Source: Alphaproteobacteria bacterium
GTDB taxonomy: Bacteria > Pseudomonadota > Alphaproteobacteria > Micavibrionales > Micavibrionaceae
Length of the DNA: 64,000 nt
Assembly: GCA_002401965.1 (NCBI GenBank)
Contig: NVUR01000005.1
Coordinates: forward strand, 1 to 64,000
Direction: 5' to 3'
Shown here: piece by piece, positions 55,723 through 64,000 of the stretch
How the letters are laid out: every line of letters starts with the position of its first letter
Position numbering within the stretch: position 1 is the stretch's first letter
Notes under the pieces: model-generated
Told to the model about the DNA's origin: nothing
Seen by the model: only the letters and a program-made list of their open reading frames with translations
The model's database searches: none
Position numbers and translations under genes: made by a program

Positions 55723-56667
55723 TTACGGCTTATCTTGATTGGGAATGTTGCGGATGTGTAGGCGTTTTACACGGCGGGGGTCGGCCTCGATGATTTCGAA
55801 TGTCATACCACTTTTATGCGTTATAACCTCACCTCTGGCGGGAACGCGCTCAGCCAGAGAAAAGATTAGCCCACCCAAGGTGTCGTTTTCATCATGTTCT
55901 TCCTTGCTGAGGATCTTGCCGAAAATGTCTTCGAATTCATCCAAATCAACACGTGCGTCGGCGGTTACAGTTCCGTCTGTGTCGATAATTATTTCTGCGT
56001 GGTCGTCGGGGTCATGCTCGTCATCGATTTCACCAACGATGGATTCGATGAGATCCCCAATGGTAACAAGCCCGTCAATGCCGCCGAATTCATCAATAAC
56101 AAGAACCATATGTTTGCGTGTAATCCGCATCTGTAACAGCAAATCCAGCATTTTCATTGAAGGAGAAACAATCGGCACATCACGTACAAGTTCTTGGATA
56201 TTCAGTGTATTTCCTAGTGCAAGCGTCGCCATGATATCCTTAACGTGGATTGATCCGATAACGTTATCCAATGTGTCTTTATAGACGGGAAGGCGGCTGT
56301 ATTGTCTTGTCGAGAGCAGGGTAAAAAGCTCTACTTGCGTTGTGTCTTGGTTAACGGCGATAATATCTGCGCGTGGCACCATAATATCTGAAACGCACAT
56401 ATCGCGTAATTCAAGAATATTAGAGATTAGAGTTTTTTCATGCACGGACATTGATGTTTCTTGAACATCTGATGATTCATCATCGATATATTCTTCGATC
56501 GTTTCGCGCAATGTTGGGTCTTTTTCAGGCTTAATCATGTTTTTCACAAATGATATCAGACCAGTGGCAGGGGTGCGTTCCTCTGCACGTTTAATCGCAT
56601 CGCCATGGTTAGATGGTGATGCGGGATTCTCCGAGGGTTCATCGCTTTCTTTTATAACTTTCAACAT
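55723..56667 (-). CDS. CorC/HlyC-family CBS-domain protein
   Basis: A 314-aa cytosolic protein. Tandem CBS domains lie at about 85-225 (MVPRADIIAVNQDTT, SRLPVYKDTLDNVIGSIHVKDIM, LVIDEFGGIDGLVTIGDLIESIVGE) and a C-terminal CorC_HlyC domain (about 230-310, RVPARGEVITHKSGMTFEIIEADPRRVKRLHI). The N-terminal 60 residues are disordered. CorC is linked to magnesium/cobalt efflux. It follows ybeY, the usual order. Confidence 0.93.
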   Translation of the reverse strand: MLKVIKESDEPSENPASPSNHGDAIKRAEERTPATGLISFVKNMIKPEKDPTLRETIEEYIDDESSDVQETSMSVHEKTLISNILELRDMCVSDIMVPRADIIAVNQDTTQVELFTLLSTRQYSRLPVYKDTLDNVIGSIHVKDIMATLALGNTLNIQELVRDVPIVSPSMKMLDLLLQMRITRKHMVLVIDEFGGIDGLVTIGDLIESIVGEIDDEHDPDDHAEIIIDTDGTVTADARVDLDEFEDIFGKILSKEEHDENDTLGGLIFSLAERVPARGEVITHKSGMTFEIIEADPRRVKRLHIRNIPNQDKP

Positions 56668-56695
56668 AATCTACGGTTTCTATCCTGACATAAAA

Positions 56696-57187
56696 TTATT
56701 GGGTTTCATATGGGTTTTTTATATCCATAGTGTTTAAAATTGCAGCTTCCAGAGTTTCCATGATCTGCGCTTCGCCATCAGTTTGATGATCGTAATGCAA
56801 GAGGTGTAAGCCGCCATGAACCAGCATGTGAGTGTAATGATCTGTGATGGTTTTGTTTTGTTCTTCTGATTCTTTGGCAATAGTCTCATAAGCAATAATG
56901 ATGTCGCCCAGATTTATCAAGGGTAGGGATTGTTCGTTTATATCATCTATCTCGGTTTGTGGGAAAGACAGGACATTTGTGGGTTTATCTTTGTGGCGAT
57001 AGGTTTTGTTAAGCTGTTGTACAAAGTCATCATCGGCCAAAACGATACTGACCTCCACTGATCTATCGGAATATTCTGATTGTTCCAGTACCTTGGTGAT
57101 TGCGGTACACGTCAATACCTCAATTTCAGGGATTGCCACGCACCAACGTTCATCTTGTACAGATATATCAATTTCGTAAGGGGGCAT
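56696..57187 (-). CDS. ybeY: Endoribonuclease YbeY
   Basis: A 163-aa zinc-dependent RNase for 16S rRNA 3'-end processing and ribosome quality control. The zinc motif HMLVHGGLHLLHYDH gives the three His. NKTYRHKDKPTNVLSFP is the other conserved segment. It is 3 nt from phoH. Confidence 0.95.
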   Translation of the reverse strand: MPPYEIDISVQDERWCVAIPEIEVLTCTAITKVLEQSEYSDRSVEVSIVLADDDFVQQLNKTYRHKDKPTNVLSFPQTEIDDINEQSLPLINLGDIIIAYETIAKESEEQNKTITDHYTHMLVHGGLHLLHYDHQTDGEAQIMETLEAAILNTMDIKNPYETQ

Positions 57188-57190
57188 GGC

Positions 57191-58159
57191 TTATTTATTC
57201 TGGCTTTCATACGCTTTTATAATTTTACGCACGAGATTATGGCGAATGACATCTTCACCCGCGAAGGTCACAAAGCCAATGTCTTTTACATCGCTGAGGA
57301 TATCCATGGCTTCGCTTAACCCTGATTTTACATGTGGGGGCAGGTCGGTTTGTGTTGAATCACCTGTTATGACCATGTGCGATGCTTCGCCCATTCGTGT
57401 TAAAAACATTTTCATCTGCGCGCATGTTGTGTTTTGTGCCTCATCCAGAATAACGAAGGAATGCGCCAGTGTTCGTCCACGCATAAAGGCGAGCGGCGCG
57501 ATTTCAATTTCGTTGGCTTCCATTTTCTTGGTCAGGAAATCCCATGGTAACATGTCTTGCAGTGCGTCATAGATAGGGCGCATATAGGGATCGACTTTTT
57601 CCTTCATATCACCTGGAAGAAAACCAAGGTTCTCACCTGCCTCAACGGCGGGGCGCGTAAAGATAAGGCGTTCCACTTTCCCGCGTAAATACATATCAAT
57701 CCCCGCAGCCACGGCGAGGTATGTTTTACCTGTACCCGCAGGACCAAGACCGAATACCATGTCATGTTTATTGATGAGCTTTAAATATTTCTCTTGATTG
57801 GGGGAGCGCGGTATGATGGTTTTGTTCTTGGTTTTAATCACGAGAGAGCTTTTGCCATCACTTTTTTTATTCTTGCCCGACTTTCTGCCACCTGTCGCGG
57901 CAAAGCGTAATTCTGCATCAATATCCGCATGGGTGATATTGGTTAGCTCTTCTTTTTCCAAACGTTTATCCAGTGATTGTAAAGCGACTTTGGCTTTGTT
58001 GGTGGCATCTTTTGACCCACTCATTCGAAGGAGGTTACCGCGGTCAGAAATATGAATATCCAGCTTTTTCTCAAGATAAGAAAGGTGTTCGTTATACTCA
58101 CCAAACAAAAGTGGTATTCTGCCGTTATCAGGAAATTCTAATATGATTTCTTTGGTCAA
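57191..58159 (-). CDS. phoH: PhoH-family ATPase
   Basis: A 322-aa AAA-type ATPase with Walker A GLGPAGTGKTYLAV, Walker B SFVILDEAQNTT and the downstream motif RMGEASHMVITGDSTQTDLP. An N-terminal region of about 110 residues includes KH-like features. It is commonly encoded with ybeY and miaB and is associated with RNA metabolism. Confidence 0.95.
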   Translation of the reverse strand: MTKEIILEFPDNGRIPLLFGEYNEHLSYLEKKLDIHISDRGNLLRMSGSKDATNKAKVALQSLDKRLEKEELTNITHADIDAELRFAATGGRKSGKNKKSDGKSSLVIKTKNKTIIPRSPNQEKYLKLINKHDMVFGLGPAGTGKTYLAVAAGIDMYLRGKVERLIFTRPAVEAGENLGFLPGDMKEKVDPYMRPIYDALQDMLPWDFLTKKMEANEIEIAPLAFMRGRTLAHSFVILDEAQNTTCAQMKMFLTRMGEASHMVITGDSTQTDLPPHVKSGLSEAMDILSDVKDIGFVTFAGEDVIRHNLVRKIIKAYESQNK

Positions 58160-58247
58160 TCTATGTCTTTACCTCAATAATGATCGATACATCCATCATA
58201 GCACGAAACCGTAAATATTTATATAAATTTAGGTGTATTTGATGACA

Positions 58248-59609
58248 TTAAGCTGTTTCATCATCAAGTATCTCAATATTACCTGTAAGAGAGTTATCAA
58301 AGGCTTCGGTGATGTTTACGTTTACAATGCTGCCGATCAGGCGGTCATTACCATTTACGTATACAGATTGGGAATAGGGGCTGCGACCCGTTATTTGTCC
58401 GTCTTTCTTACCTTTACGGTCAAACAGGATAGGCATGGTTTTGCCTTCGCAGGTCTTGTTGAAGGCGGCTTGTTGCTCATTTATCAGGGCTTGAAAGCGT
58501 TGGAGGCGCTCTGAGGCAACATCATCAGGGACAAGGGCGGCCTGAATGCTTGCGGCGGGTGTTCCAGGGCGTGCGCTGTATTTAAAGGAGTAACAAGATA
58601 CATAACCTGTATCACGGGCAAGCTGCATACTGTCTTCGAAATCTTGCTCTGTCTCACCGGGGAAACCAATAATATAATCGGAGCTGAACGCGATATCGGT
58701 GCGGCTTTTACGTAGTTTTGCAATAACATCACGATAAACATCCGCTTTATGCTTGCGATTCATGGCTTCTAAAATTCTGTCTGAGCCACTTTGGACGGGT
58801 AGATGCAAGAAAGGCATCAGTTTTTGTACTTCTCCATGCACGGCTATTAGCTCATCATCCATATCACGTGGGTGAGATGTGCTGTAGCGGATGCGCTCTA
58901 GTCCATTAATTTCAGATATTTTACGGATAAGGTTAGCGAGGTTAGATGTGCCACCATCGGCTGTTTTACCGTGATAGGCATTCACATTCTGCCCAAGCAG
59001 CATAATTTCCAATGCACCTTGATCTACTTGTCTGCGTGCCTCATTAATAACCTCTTGCTCGCTACGTGAATATTCTCCACCGCGTGTATAGGGCACAACA
59101 CAGAAGGTGCAGAATTTATCGCAGCCTTCTTGAATAGACAAAAATGCCGAAGCGCCTTCAATTGTGTGTACATCGGGAAGGTGGTCAAACTTTGATATGG
59201 TTGGGAATTCGGTGTTAATAACGCGCTCATCACCTGAGGCTTTCAGGATCATTTCAGGTAGTTCATGATAGGTTTGAGGGCCAAAGACCATATCCACAAA
59301 CGGCGCACGTTCTAGTATGAAGTCACCTTCGGCTTGCGCAACACAGCCCGCAACGGCGATCAGCATTTTACCGCCTTTGGCTTCTTTATTCTCTTTATGT
59401 ACGCGCAGGCGACCAAGCTCCGAAAAGACTTTGTCCGTTGCTTTTTCACGAATATGGCAGGTGTTTAAGATCATCATGTCCGCATCAACCGGAGTATCCA
59501 CAGTTTTATACCCCAATGAAGAGAGTATATCGCCCATACGGTTGCTGTCATAGACGTTCATCTGACAGCCCCAAGTTTTAATAAATAGTTTCTTGTGTGT
59601 TTGCGTCAT
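58248..59609 (-). CDS. miaB: tRNA-2-methylthio-N6-dimethylallyladenosine synthase MiaB
   Basis: A 453-aa radical-SAM methylthiotransferase. The N-terminal UPF0004 domain has the first cluster Cys in IKTWGCQMNVYD, ILNTCHIREKA and AVAGCVAQAEGD. The radical-SAM cluster is GCDKFCTFCVVPYTRG. A C-terminal TRAM domain (MPILFDRKGKKDGQITGRS) ends the protein. It is first in the minus-strand block miaB-phoH-ybeY-corC-lnt. Confidence 0.96.
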   Translation of the reverse strand: MTQTHKKLFIKTWGCQMNVYDSNRMGDILSSLGYKTVDTPVDADMMILNTCHIREKATDKVFSELGRLRVHKENKEAKGGKMLIAVAGCVAQAEGDFILERAPFVDMVFGPQTYHELPEMILKASGDERVINTEFPTISKFDHLPDVHTIEGASAFLSIQEGCDKFCTFCVVPYTRGGEYSRSEQEVINEARRQVDQGALEIMLLGQNVNAYHGKTADGGTSNLANLIRKISEINGLERIRYSTSHPRDMDDELIAVHGEVQKLMPFLHLPVQSGSDRILEAMNRKHKADVYRDVIAKLRKSRTDIAFSSDYIIGFPGETEQDFEDSMQLARDTGYVSCYSFKYSARPGTPAASIQAALVPDDVASERLQRFQALINEQQAAFNKTCEGKTMPILFDRKGKKDGQITGRSPYSQSVYVNGNDRLIGSIVNVNITEAFDNSLTGNIEILDDETA

Positions 59610-59696
59610 GATATATTACACTTATCTTTTAAAGCCTGTATTTAGTATCTGTGTCATAAACCATAGAAACACATTGAAAATCAAGAGTTATACCTC

Positions 59697-60644
59697 ATGA
59701 AAAGAACCGTCCTCGCACTTCAGCCTTTGCTTACACATGAAATGGATGTGTTAGAGCAAGGATTTAACGTTCTACGCCTATGGGAAAGCCAAAAACCAGA
59801 GAGCGTTATAAGAGATCACAGTCATGAAATTGTGGGCATATTATCCACCTATAACGGCAGCGGTGTCAGCAAACGTTTGATGGAGGCTTTGCCGAACCTT
59901 GAAATTATTGCGCAGTTTGGCGTTGGCTACGATAATATTGATCTGGTTGCGGCGCAAGAGCGCGACATCGTTGTTACGAATACACCTGATGTTTTAACCG
60001 ATGATACCGCCGATGTTGCTTTATTTCTCATGTTGAATGTTGCAAGGCGTGCGGTTGAGGCGGATATGTTTGTACGTGTTGGGCGTTGGCATTCAGGGGC
60101 AATGCCGCTGAGTACTTCTATTTCAGGCAAGACCGTTGGTATTGTCGGGCTGGGGAGTATTGGTCAGGCGATTGCGCAACGCGCGGCGGCGTTTAATACG
60201 AAGGTTATCTATCATTCCCGCACGAAGAAGGATGCAGTTTATACCTATTATAAAGACTTGAAGGAAATGGCTGTGGCGGCCGATTTTTTAATATTAGCGT
60301 GCGCGGGTGGTGATGAAACCAAACATCTGATTAATTATGAAATTTTGGATGCACTTGGCGCGGAAGGGTTCTTGATTAATATCGCACGCGGTAGTGTGGT
60401 TAAAGAAGACGATCTGTTAATTGCGTTGCGTAACAAATCAATTGCAGGTGCAGGGCTGGATGTCTACGCGGATGAACCCAATGTGCCTGAGGAGATGATT
60501 AAGATGGATAATGTTGTATTATCTCCACATGTTGGATCTGCAACGGTTGAAACCAGATCAAAAATGGGGCAGCTTGTTATCGATAATTTGACAGCTCATT
60601 TTGATGGGCAGCCATTACTAACGCCAATTAAAATGGCGAGCTAA
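59697..60644 (+). CDS. D-2-hydroxyacid dehydrogenase
   Basis: A 315-aa NAD(P)-dependent dehydrogenase. The nucleotide site is GKTVGIVGLGSIGQAIAQRA. The catalytic Arg is in INIARGSVVKEDDL, the Glu in DVYADEPNVPEEM and the His in LSPHVGSATVETR. The catalytic domain at both ends matches the glyoxylate/hydroxypyruvate reductase branch; the exact substrate is uncertain. It is divergent from miaB. Confidence 0.92.
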   Translation: MKRTVLALQPLLTHEMDVLEQGFNVLRLWESQKPESVIRDHSHEIVGILSTYNGSGVSKRLMEALPNLEIIAQFGVGYDNIDLVAAQERDIVVTNTPDVLTDDTADVALFLMLNVARRAVEADMFVRVGRWHSGAMPLSTSISGKTVGIVGLGSIGQAIAQRAAAFNTKVIYHSRTKKDAVYTYYKDLKEMAVAADFLILACAGGDETKHLINYEILDALGAEGFLINIARGSVVKEDDLLIALRNKSIAGAGLDVYADEPNVPEEMIKMDNVVLSPHVGSATVETRSKMGQLVIDNLTAHFDGQPLLTPIKMAS

Positions 60645-60663
60645 ATAAGGATAAAGACGAAGC

Positions 60664-61143
60664 ATGAAACTAATATTATCTGTATTGTTATTGAGCATGT
60701 CATTATCGGGTGCTGTTTTTGCCGCTGGATGTTATAGCCCGCGCGAAGCCGAAGCAGAGCAGGGTATACGCATCCACAGTGAGCTGATGGTTATTGGCCT
60801 GAATTGCGCGCATATGGCTGATGCCAATGGTAATAATTTGTATTTGGAGCATAAGAAATTCACGGCAAAGCATGAAGATTTATTCGCGACATACGAAACC
60901 ATATTGATGGAGTATATGCAAAAAAACGGCAGCAGAAATGCAGAAAAATCTTTGCATAAGCTGCGTACTGAGTTTGCAAATAAGATATCTAATGATGTCG
61001 CAGTAATGCGCCCTGATATCTTTTGTAAAACGTTTTCTATTCGGATAGAAAAAGCCACAAAGATGGATCGTACAACCCTTCGTAAATGGGCGGCTACACC
61101 TTATAAAGAATACCCTGTGTCACAGCCTCTTTGTGAAGGGTAA
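60664..61143 (+). CDS. Small secreted protein with four cysteines
   Basis: A 159-aa protein with a signal peptide (cleavage AVFA-AGC near residue 21). Four Cys in the mature part (GCYSPRE, GLNCAHM, FCKTFS, PLCEG) suggest two disulfides. It is predicted helical and soluble in the periplasm. No family is recognised. It is 19 nt after the dehydrogenase gene, so possibly co-transcribed. Confidence 0.7.
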   Translation: MKLILSVLLLSMSLSGAVFAAGCYSPREAEAEQGIRIHSELMVIGLNCAHMADANGNNLYLEHKKFTAKHEDLFATYETILMEYMQKNGSRNAEKSLHKLRTEFANKISNDVAVMRPDIFCKTFSIRIEKATKMDRTTLRKWAATPYKEYPVSQPLCEG

Positions 61144-61261
61144 TATTTCGTAATTTAGGATTTATATGGATAAGTCTCTGTTATTTATAGTGTTATCTTT
61201 TAACCATGGTGTGAACGCATTACTCTGTTAGTGGGCTTATACACAATGAGGCAGATATTCC

Positions 61262-62698
61262 ATGAGCATAGACACCCAAATAGACGCGTTTTTTGAACCA
61301 ATATCAAAAGCAACATCCAGTGTTATTTTCTATTCTGTAGAGGCGAACGGTGTGGATGTTCCGCTGATATTGATCTGGTTCGCTTTGGCGGGCTTGTTTT
61401 TTACCATTTATTTGGGCTTTATTAATGTGCGTTATTTTACTTACGCCATCAGGCTTCTCTTTGGTAAGGGCATGAGGGTCACCGATGATGGAGAAATTAG
61501 CCAGTTTCAGGCCTTAATGACATCTCTATCTGGTACAGTTGGGCTTGGAAATATTGCCAGTGTAGGTGTTGCTATCTCCGTTGGGGGGCCAGGGGCGGCA
61601 TTTTGGATGACTGTTATGGGATTCCTTGGTATGTCTACAAAGTTTTCAGAAGTTATGCTGGGCGTTAAATATCGTGTGCATCCAAACCCTGAAAACCCAA
61701 AGCAAACGGCTGGTGGGCCGATGTATTATATTAAGGCCTTTTTTGATCGTAATAATCTTTCCAGCATAGGGACACTCATCGCGACTCTCTTTTGTGTATT
61801 TTGTATTTTAGGCGCAATCGGCGGCGGGAATATGTTCCAAGCCAATCAAGTCACACAACAGCTTGTAAACTTAACGGGGGGCGAGGTCAGCCCTTTTGCT
61901 GATTATGGATGGGCTATTGGGCTTGTTATGGCGTTTTGCGTGGGCATTGTTATTATTGGTGGTCTTAAATCTATCGCGAATGTTTCTTCTAAACTCGTTC
62001 CGGCGATGGCGGCGATTTATGTTTGTACCGGTCTATTGATTATCCTAATCAATCTAGAATCCTTGCCAAACGCAATATCCATTATTATTTCCAACGCATT
62101 CTCTTTTGAAGCAGGGCTGGGGGCGTTCTTGGGTGGCTTATTAAACGGTATTAAGCGCGCAGCATTTTCCAATGAGTCTGGTATGGGATCAGCCGCGATT
62201 GTTCAATCCACGACCAATACTGATGGTGCTGTTGGCACAGGGCTTGTTTCTATGTTGGGGCCGTTTATTGACACCATCATTATTTGTAATATTACGGCGC
62301 TAGTTATCGTCATTACCGGTGCGTACGAGCAATCCGTTGGTATGGAAGCGGTGGAGCTTACCTCCCGCGCGTTTGCTCTTGGGATTCCTTATGCACAATA
62401 TATTCTGACTCTCTGCGTTGTGCTTTTCGCATATTCAACAATGATTGCTTGGTATTATAACGCGGCAATTTGTGTGAAATATATCTTTGGCGAAAAACAA
62501 ATAGTAGAGCTTGTTTTCAAGATATTTTATTGCGCGAGTATTGTTGTTGGCTCCGCGGCGCAGCTTTCTAATCTTATTAATTTTACAGATGCTGTGTTCC
62601 TTGCAATGGCTATACCGAACATCTTGGCACTGTACTTGTTTGCCCCTGAAATCAAAAGAGATGTAAAAAAGTACGTACAAGCACTTAAAAAATCATAA
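61262..62698 (+). CDS. Alanine/glycine:cation symporter (AGCS family)
   Basis: A 478-aa sodium-coupled amino acid importer with about 11 helices. The family signature SLSGTVGLGNIASVGVAISVGGPGAAFW is complete, followed by GGPMYYIKAF, RAAFSNESGMGSAAI and the C-terminal helix FLAMAIPNILALYLFAPEI. It would bring in D/L-alanine or glycine. A 118-bp gap separates it from the upstream gene. Confidence 0.94.
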   Translation: MSIDTQIDAFFEPISKATSSVIFYSVEANGVDVPLILIWFALAGLFFTIYLGFINVRYFTYAIRLLFGKGMRVTDDGEISQFQALMTSLSGTVGLGNIASVGVAISVGGPGAAFWMTVMGFLGMSTKFSEVMLGVKYRVHPNPENPKQTAGGPMYYIKAFFDRNNLSSIGTLIATLFCVFCILGAIGGGNMFQANQVTQQLVNLTGGEVSPFADYGWAIGLVMAFCVGIVIIGGLKSIANVSSKLVPAMAAIYVCTGLLIILINLESLPNAISIIISNAFSFEAGLGAFLGGLLNGIKRAAFSNESGMGSAAIVQSTTNTDGAVGTGLVSMLGPFIDTIIICNITALVIVITGAYEQSVGMEAVELTSRAFALGIPYAQYILTLCVVLFAYSTMIAWYYNAAICVKYIFGEKQIVELVFKIFYCASIVVGSAAQLSNLINFTDAVFLAMAIPNILALYLFAPEIKRDVKKYVQALKKS

Positions 62699-62801
62699 TA
62701 ATTTACCTTTTGTAAAACTCTATTGATTACACTGCCCCTTACGAGCATAATGTGCAGGCGATAGAAGTGTACGTGTGCAATAATATATCAAGAGGTGTAA
62801 A

Positions 62802-63749
62802 GTGAGCGGACCAAGTAAGATTATTAATACAAAATTTTGTGAGGGTATCTCGGATATTTCGGATAGTTATTCCGCATTTATAATAGATCAGTGGGGTGTC
62901 TTGCATGATGGTATTAAAGTGTATGATGGCATTATTGACTGTCTGAAGCAATTAAAAGACCGCCAAAAACACGTCATTATCCTATCCAATTCGGGAAAAC
63001 GCGCAGAGGCGAATGAAAAACGCCTTACCGAGCTTGGTATCCCATCAACATTATACAATCAAATTATCACGTCTGGCGAAGTCACATGGCAGGGGCTGCA
63101 TAGTCAGAGTGAAGGGTACTTTGAAAATATTGGTAAGAAGTGCGTTGTGATTAGCCGTGGTGGTGATCGCTCTATTGTTGATTCGCTGGATGTGACGGTG
63201 GTTGATGAACCTAAAGACGCTGATTTTTTAATCATCAGTGGTACAGACGCGCCAGAGAAAACTCTGGAGGATTATGAACCGCTTCTAAAAGAAGCCGCAC
63301 GCTATAACTTAAAGGCCATTTGCGCCAATCCAGATAGCTTAGGCATTATGGGTAACCGCAGTATTATGGGACCGGGAACTTTGGCGGCGCGCTATAACGA
63401 TTTTGGCGGGATTATTGAATTTATCGGCAAACCGCATCAATATATCTTTCAATATTGTATTAAAATCTTGCAGGAGAATAATATTTATCCGGGGCAAACT
63501 GTTATGATTGGTGACACAATGGCGCATGATATTTTGGGTGGATCATTGGTGAATATCGATACATGTCTTGTGAAACGCGGGCTGCATAATTCTGTCTTTA
63601 ATGGCTGTGAAGAGCCAGCCGAGGTTGATCGCGCGTTGGATATCCTTATTCGCCAGTATAATAACGTACGGCCTAAATATCTGGTGGATAATCTTATTTG
63701 GGGTAACGCGTTGCCTGATCGTAAACACAAAAGACGCGTTGTGAAATAG
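62802..63749 (+). CDS. HAD-superfamily hydrolase, TIGR01459-type
   Basis: A 315-aa class-IIA HAD phosphatase-like protein. Motif I is FIIDQWGVLHDG, motif II is IILSNSGKRAEAN, the Lys is in FIGKPHQYIFQYC, and motif III is TVMIGDTMAHDILGG. The second Asp of motif I (DxD) is Trp here (DQWGV), as in this subfamily. Substrate unknown. The family is mostly alphaproteobacterial. Confidence 0.9.
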   Translation: MSGPSKIINTKFCEGISDISDSYSAFIIDQWGVLHDGIKVYDGIIDCLKQLKDRQKHVIILSNSGKRAEANEKRLTELGIPSTLYNQIITSGEVTWQGLHSQSEGYFENIGKKCVVISRGGDRSIVDSLDVTVVDEPKDADFLIISGTDAPEKTLEDYEPLLKEAARYNLKAICANPDSLGIMGNRSIMGPGTLAARYNDFGGIIEFIGKPHQYIFQYCIKILQENNIYPGQTVMIGDTMAHDILGGSLVNIDTCLVKRGLHNSVFNGCEEPAEVDRALDILIRQYNNVRPKYLVDNLIWGNALPDRKHKRRVVK

Positions 63750-63759
63750 GGCGGCGCGT

Positions 63760-64000
63760 TTAGTCTATTTTATTTATCATTTCCAGATAGGCTTCACTGA
63801 CATCTGCTTTTAGAAGAACACTCATCGCGGCCTTGATCTCGGGGATTGCTTTTTCTGTTGCTTCTTCGCCAAGTGCGATTAATTCCTTACATTTTTCAAA
63901 TTCCAGCAATCCGATATGACCAATGGGCGGTTTGATATGGACATCAGGTGGTTCGCCCGCAAGCCTTGAGCGTGTTAAGCGATCTTGCAAAATGCCGAGC
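63760..64000 (-). CDS. 3' end of a patatin-like phospholipase (partial)
   Basis: The reading frame ends at 63760 and continues off the window. The visible part (about 80 residues) has RSRLAGEPPDVHIKPPIGHIGLLEFEKCKELIALGEEATE. The Pro-Pro-Asp-Val and Gly-x-Ile-Gly-Leu-Leu-x-Phe pattern is the C-terminal end of patatin-like phospholipases. The catalytic Ser-Asp part is outside, so function rests on this tail. Confidence 0.65.
   Translation of the reverse strand, partial: LGILQDRLTRSRLAGEPPDVHIKPPIGHIGLLEFEKCKELIALGEEATEKAIPEIKAAMSVLLKADVSEAYLEMINKID

Noticed and set aside
1-64000. CRISPR arrays, transposases, integrase or prophage genes, rRNA, tRNA
   Set aside because: No regularly spaced repeats, mobile-element proteins or RNA-gene signatures were recognised.

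Overview
The window reads as a chromosomal segment of a fairly low-GC (mid-40s percent by eye) alphaproteobacterium. The evidence is synteny: divergent tlpA and lptM-lysA; yebC-ruvCAB-ybgC-tolQRAB; fabA-fabB-fabI; and the long minus-strand block miaB-phoH-ybeY-corC-lnt-xre-metK-trmB-rimP-nusA-infB-rbfA-truB-rpsO with pnp nearby. The family assignments also fit a free-living or predatory/environmental lineage (possibly Micavibrionales-like, which I cannot prove). No rRNA, tRNA, CRISPR array or insertion sequence was recognised.

Layout. 1-317: no protein gene; a structured-RNA-like segment with a terminator-type hairpin, then a second long hairpin. 318-3880: lysA, lptM, a TlpA-like thioredoxin and a pentapeptide-repeat protein. 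4076-20121: an exopolysaccharide (EPS) locus with flippase, O-antigen-ligase/polymerase-like protein, glmS, three glycosyltransferase genes (one fused to a phosphoglycosyltransferase), a Wzz-like chain-length protein, a six-SLBB export protein, a BY-kinase-like ATPase with a degenerate P-loop, lipoproteins, a DUF1194/VWA secreted protein and a STAS protein. 20109-25262: regulators, namely a kinase-REC-PP2C protein, an NtrC-type sigma-54 activator, Hpt and two receiver proteins. 25438-32413: yebC, ruvCAB, ybgC, tolQRAB. 32642-33884: two decayed genes where pal would usually be. 33952-39039: SH3 protein, an unknown, fabA/fabB/csaA/fabI and a membrane protein. 39036-45192: GDPD, unknowns, pnp, gpmA, a lipoprotein and rpsO. 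45293-59609: the translation/RNA/envelope block. 59697-64000: 2-hydroxyacid dehydrogenase, small secreted protein, AGCS symporter, HAD hydrolase and the 3' end of a patatin-like gene.

The most interesting biology is the EPS locus. Four sites with the exact GG-N10-GC spacing of sigma-54 promoters lie in front of its transcription units (3938, 6977, 10039, 16372). A sigma-54 activator with an intact GAFTGA loop and a two-part partner-switch (a STAS protein plus a HATPase-REC-PP2C protein) are encoded in the same cluster. This suggests a self-contained, signal-gated polysaccharide programme, perhaps with a surface VWA protein as cargo or partner. Two further points of interest are a 38-nt covarying element repeated upstream of rpsO and of rimP, and the tol operon that ends in pseudogenes instead of pal.
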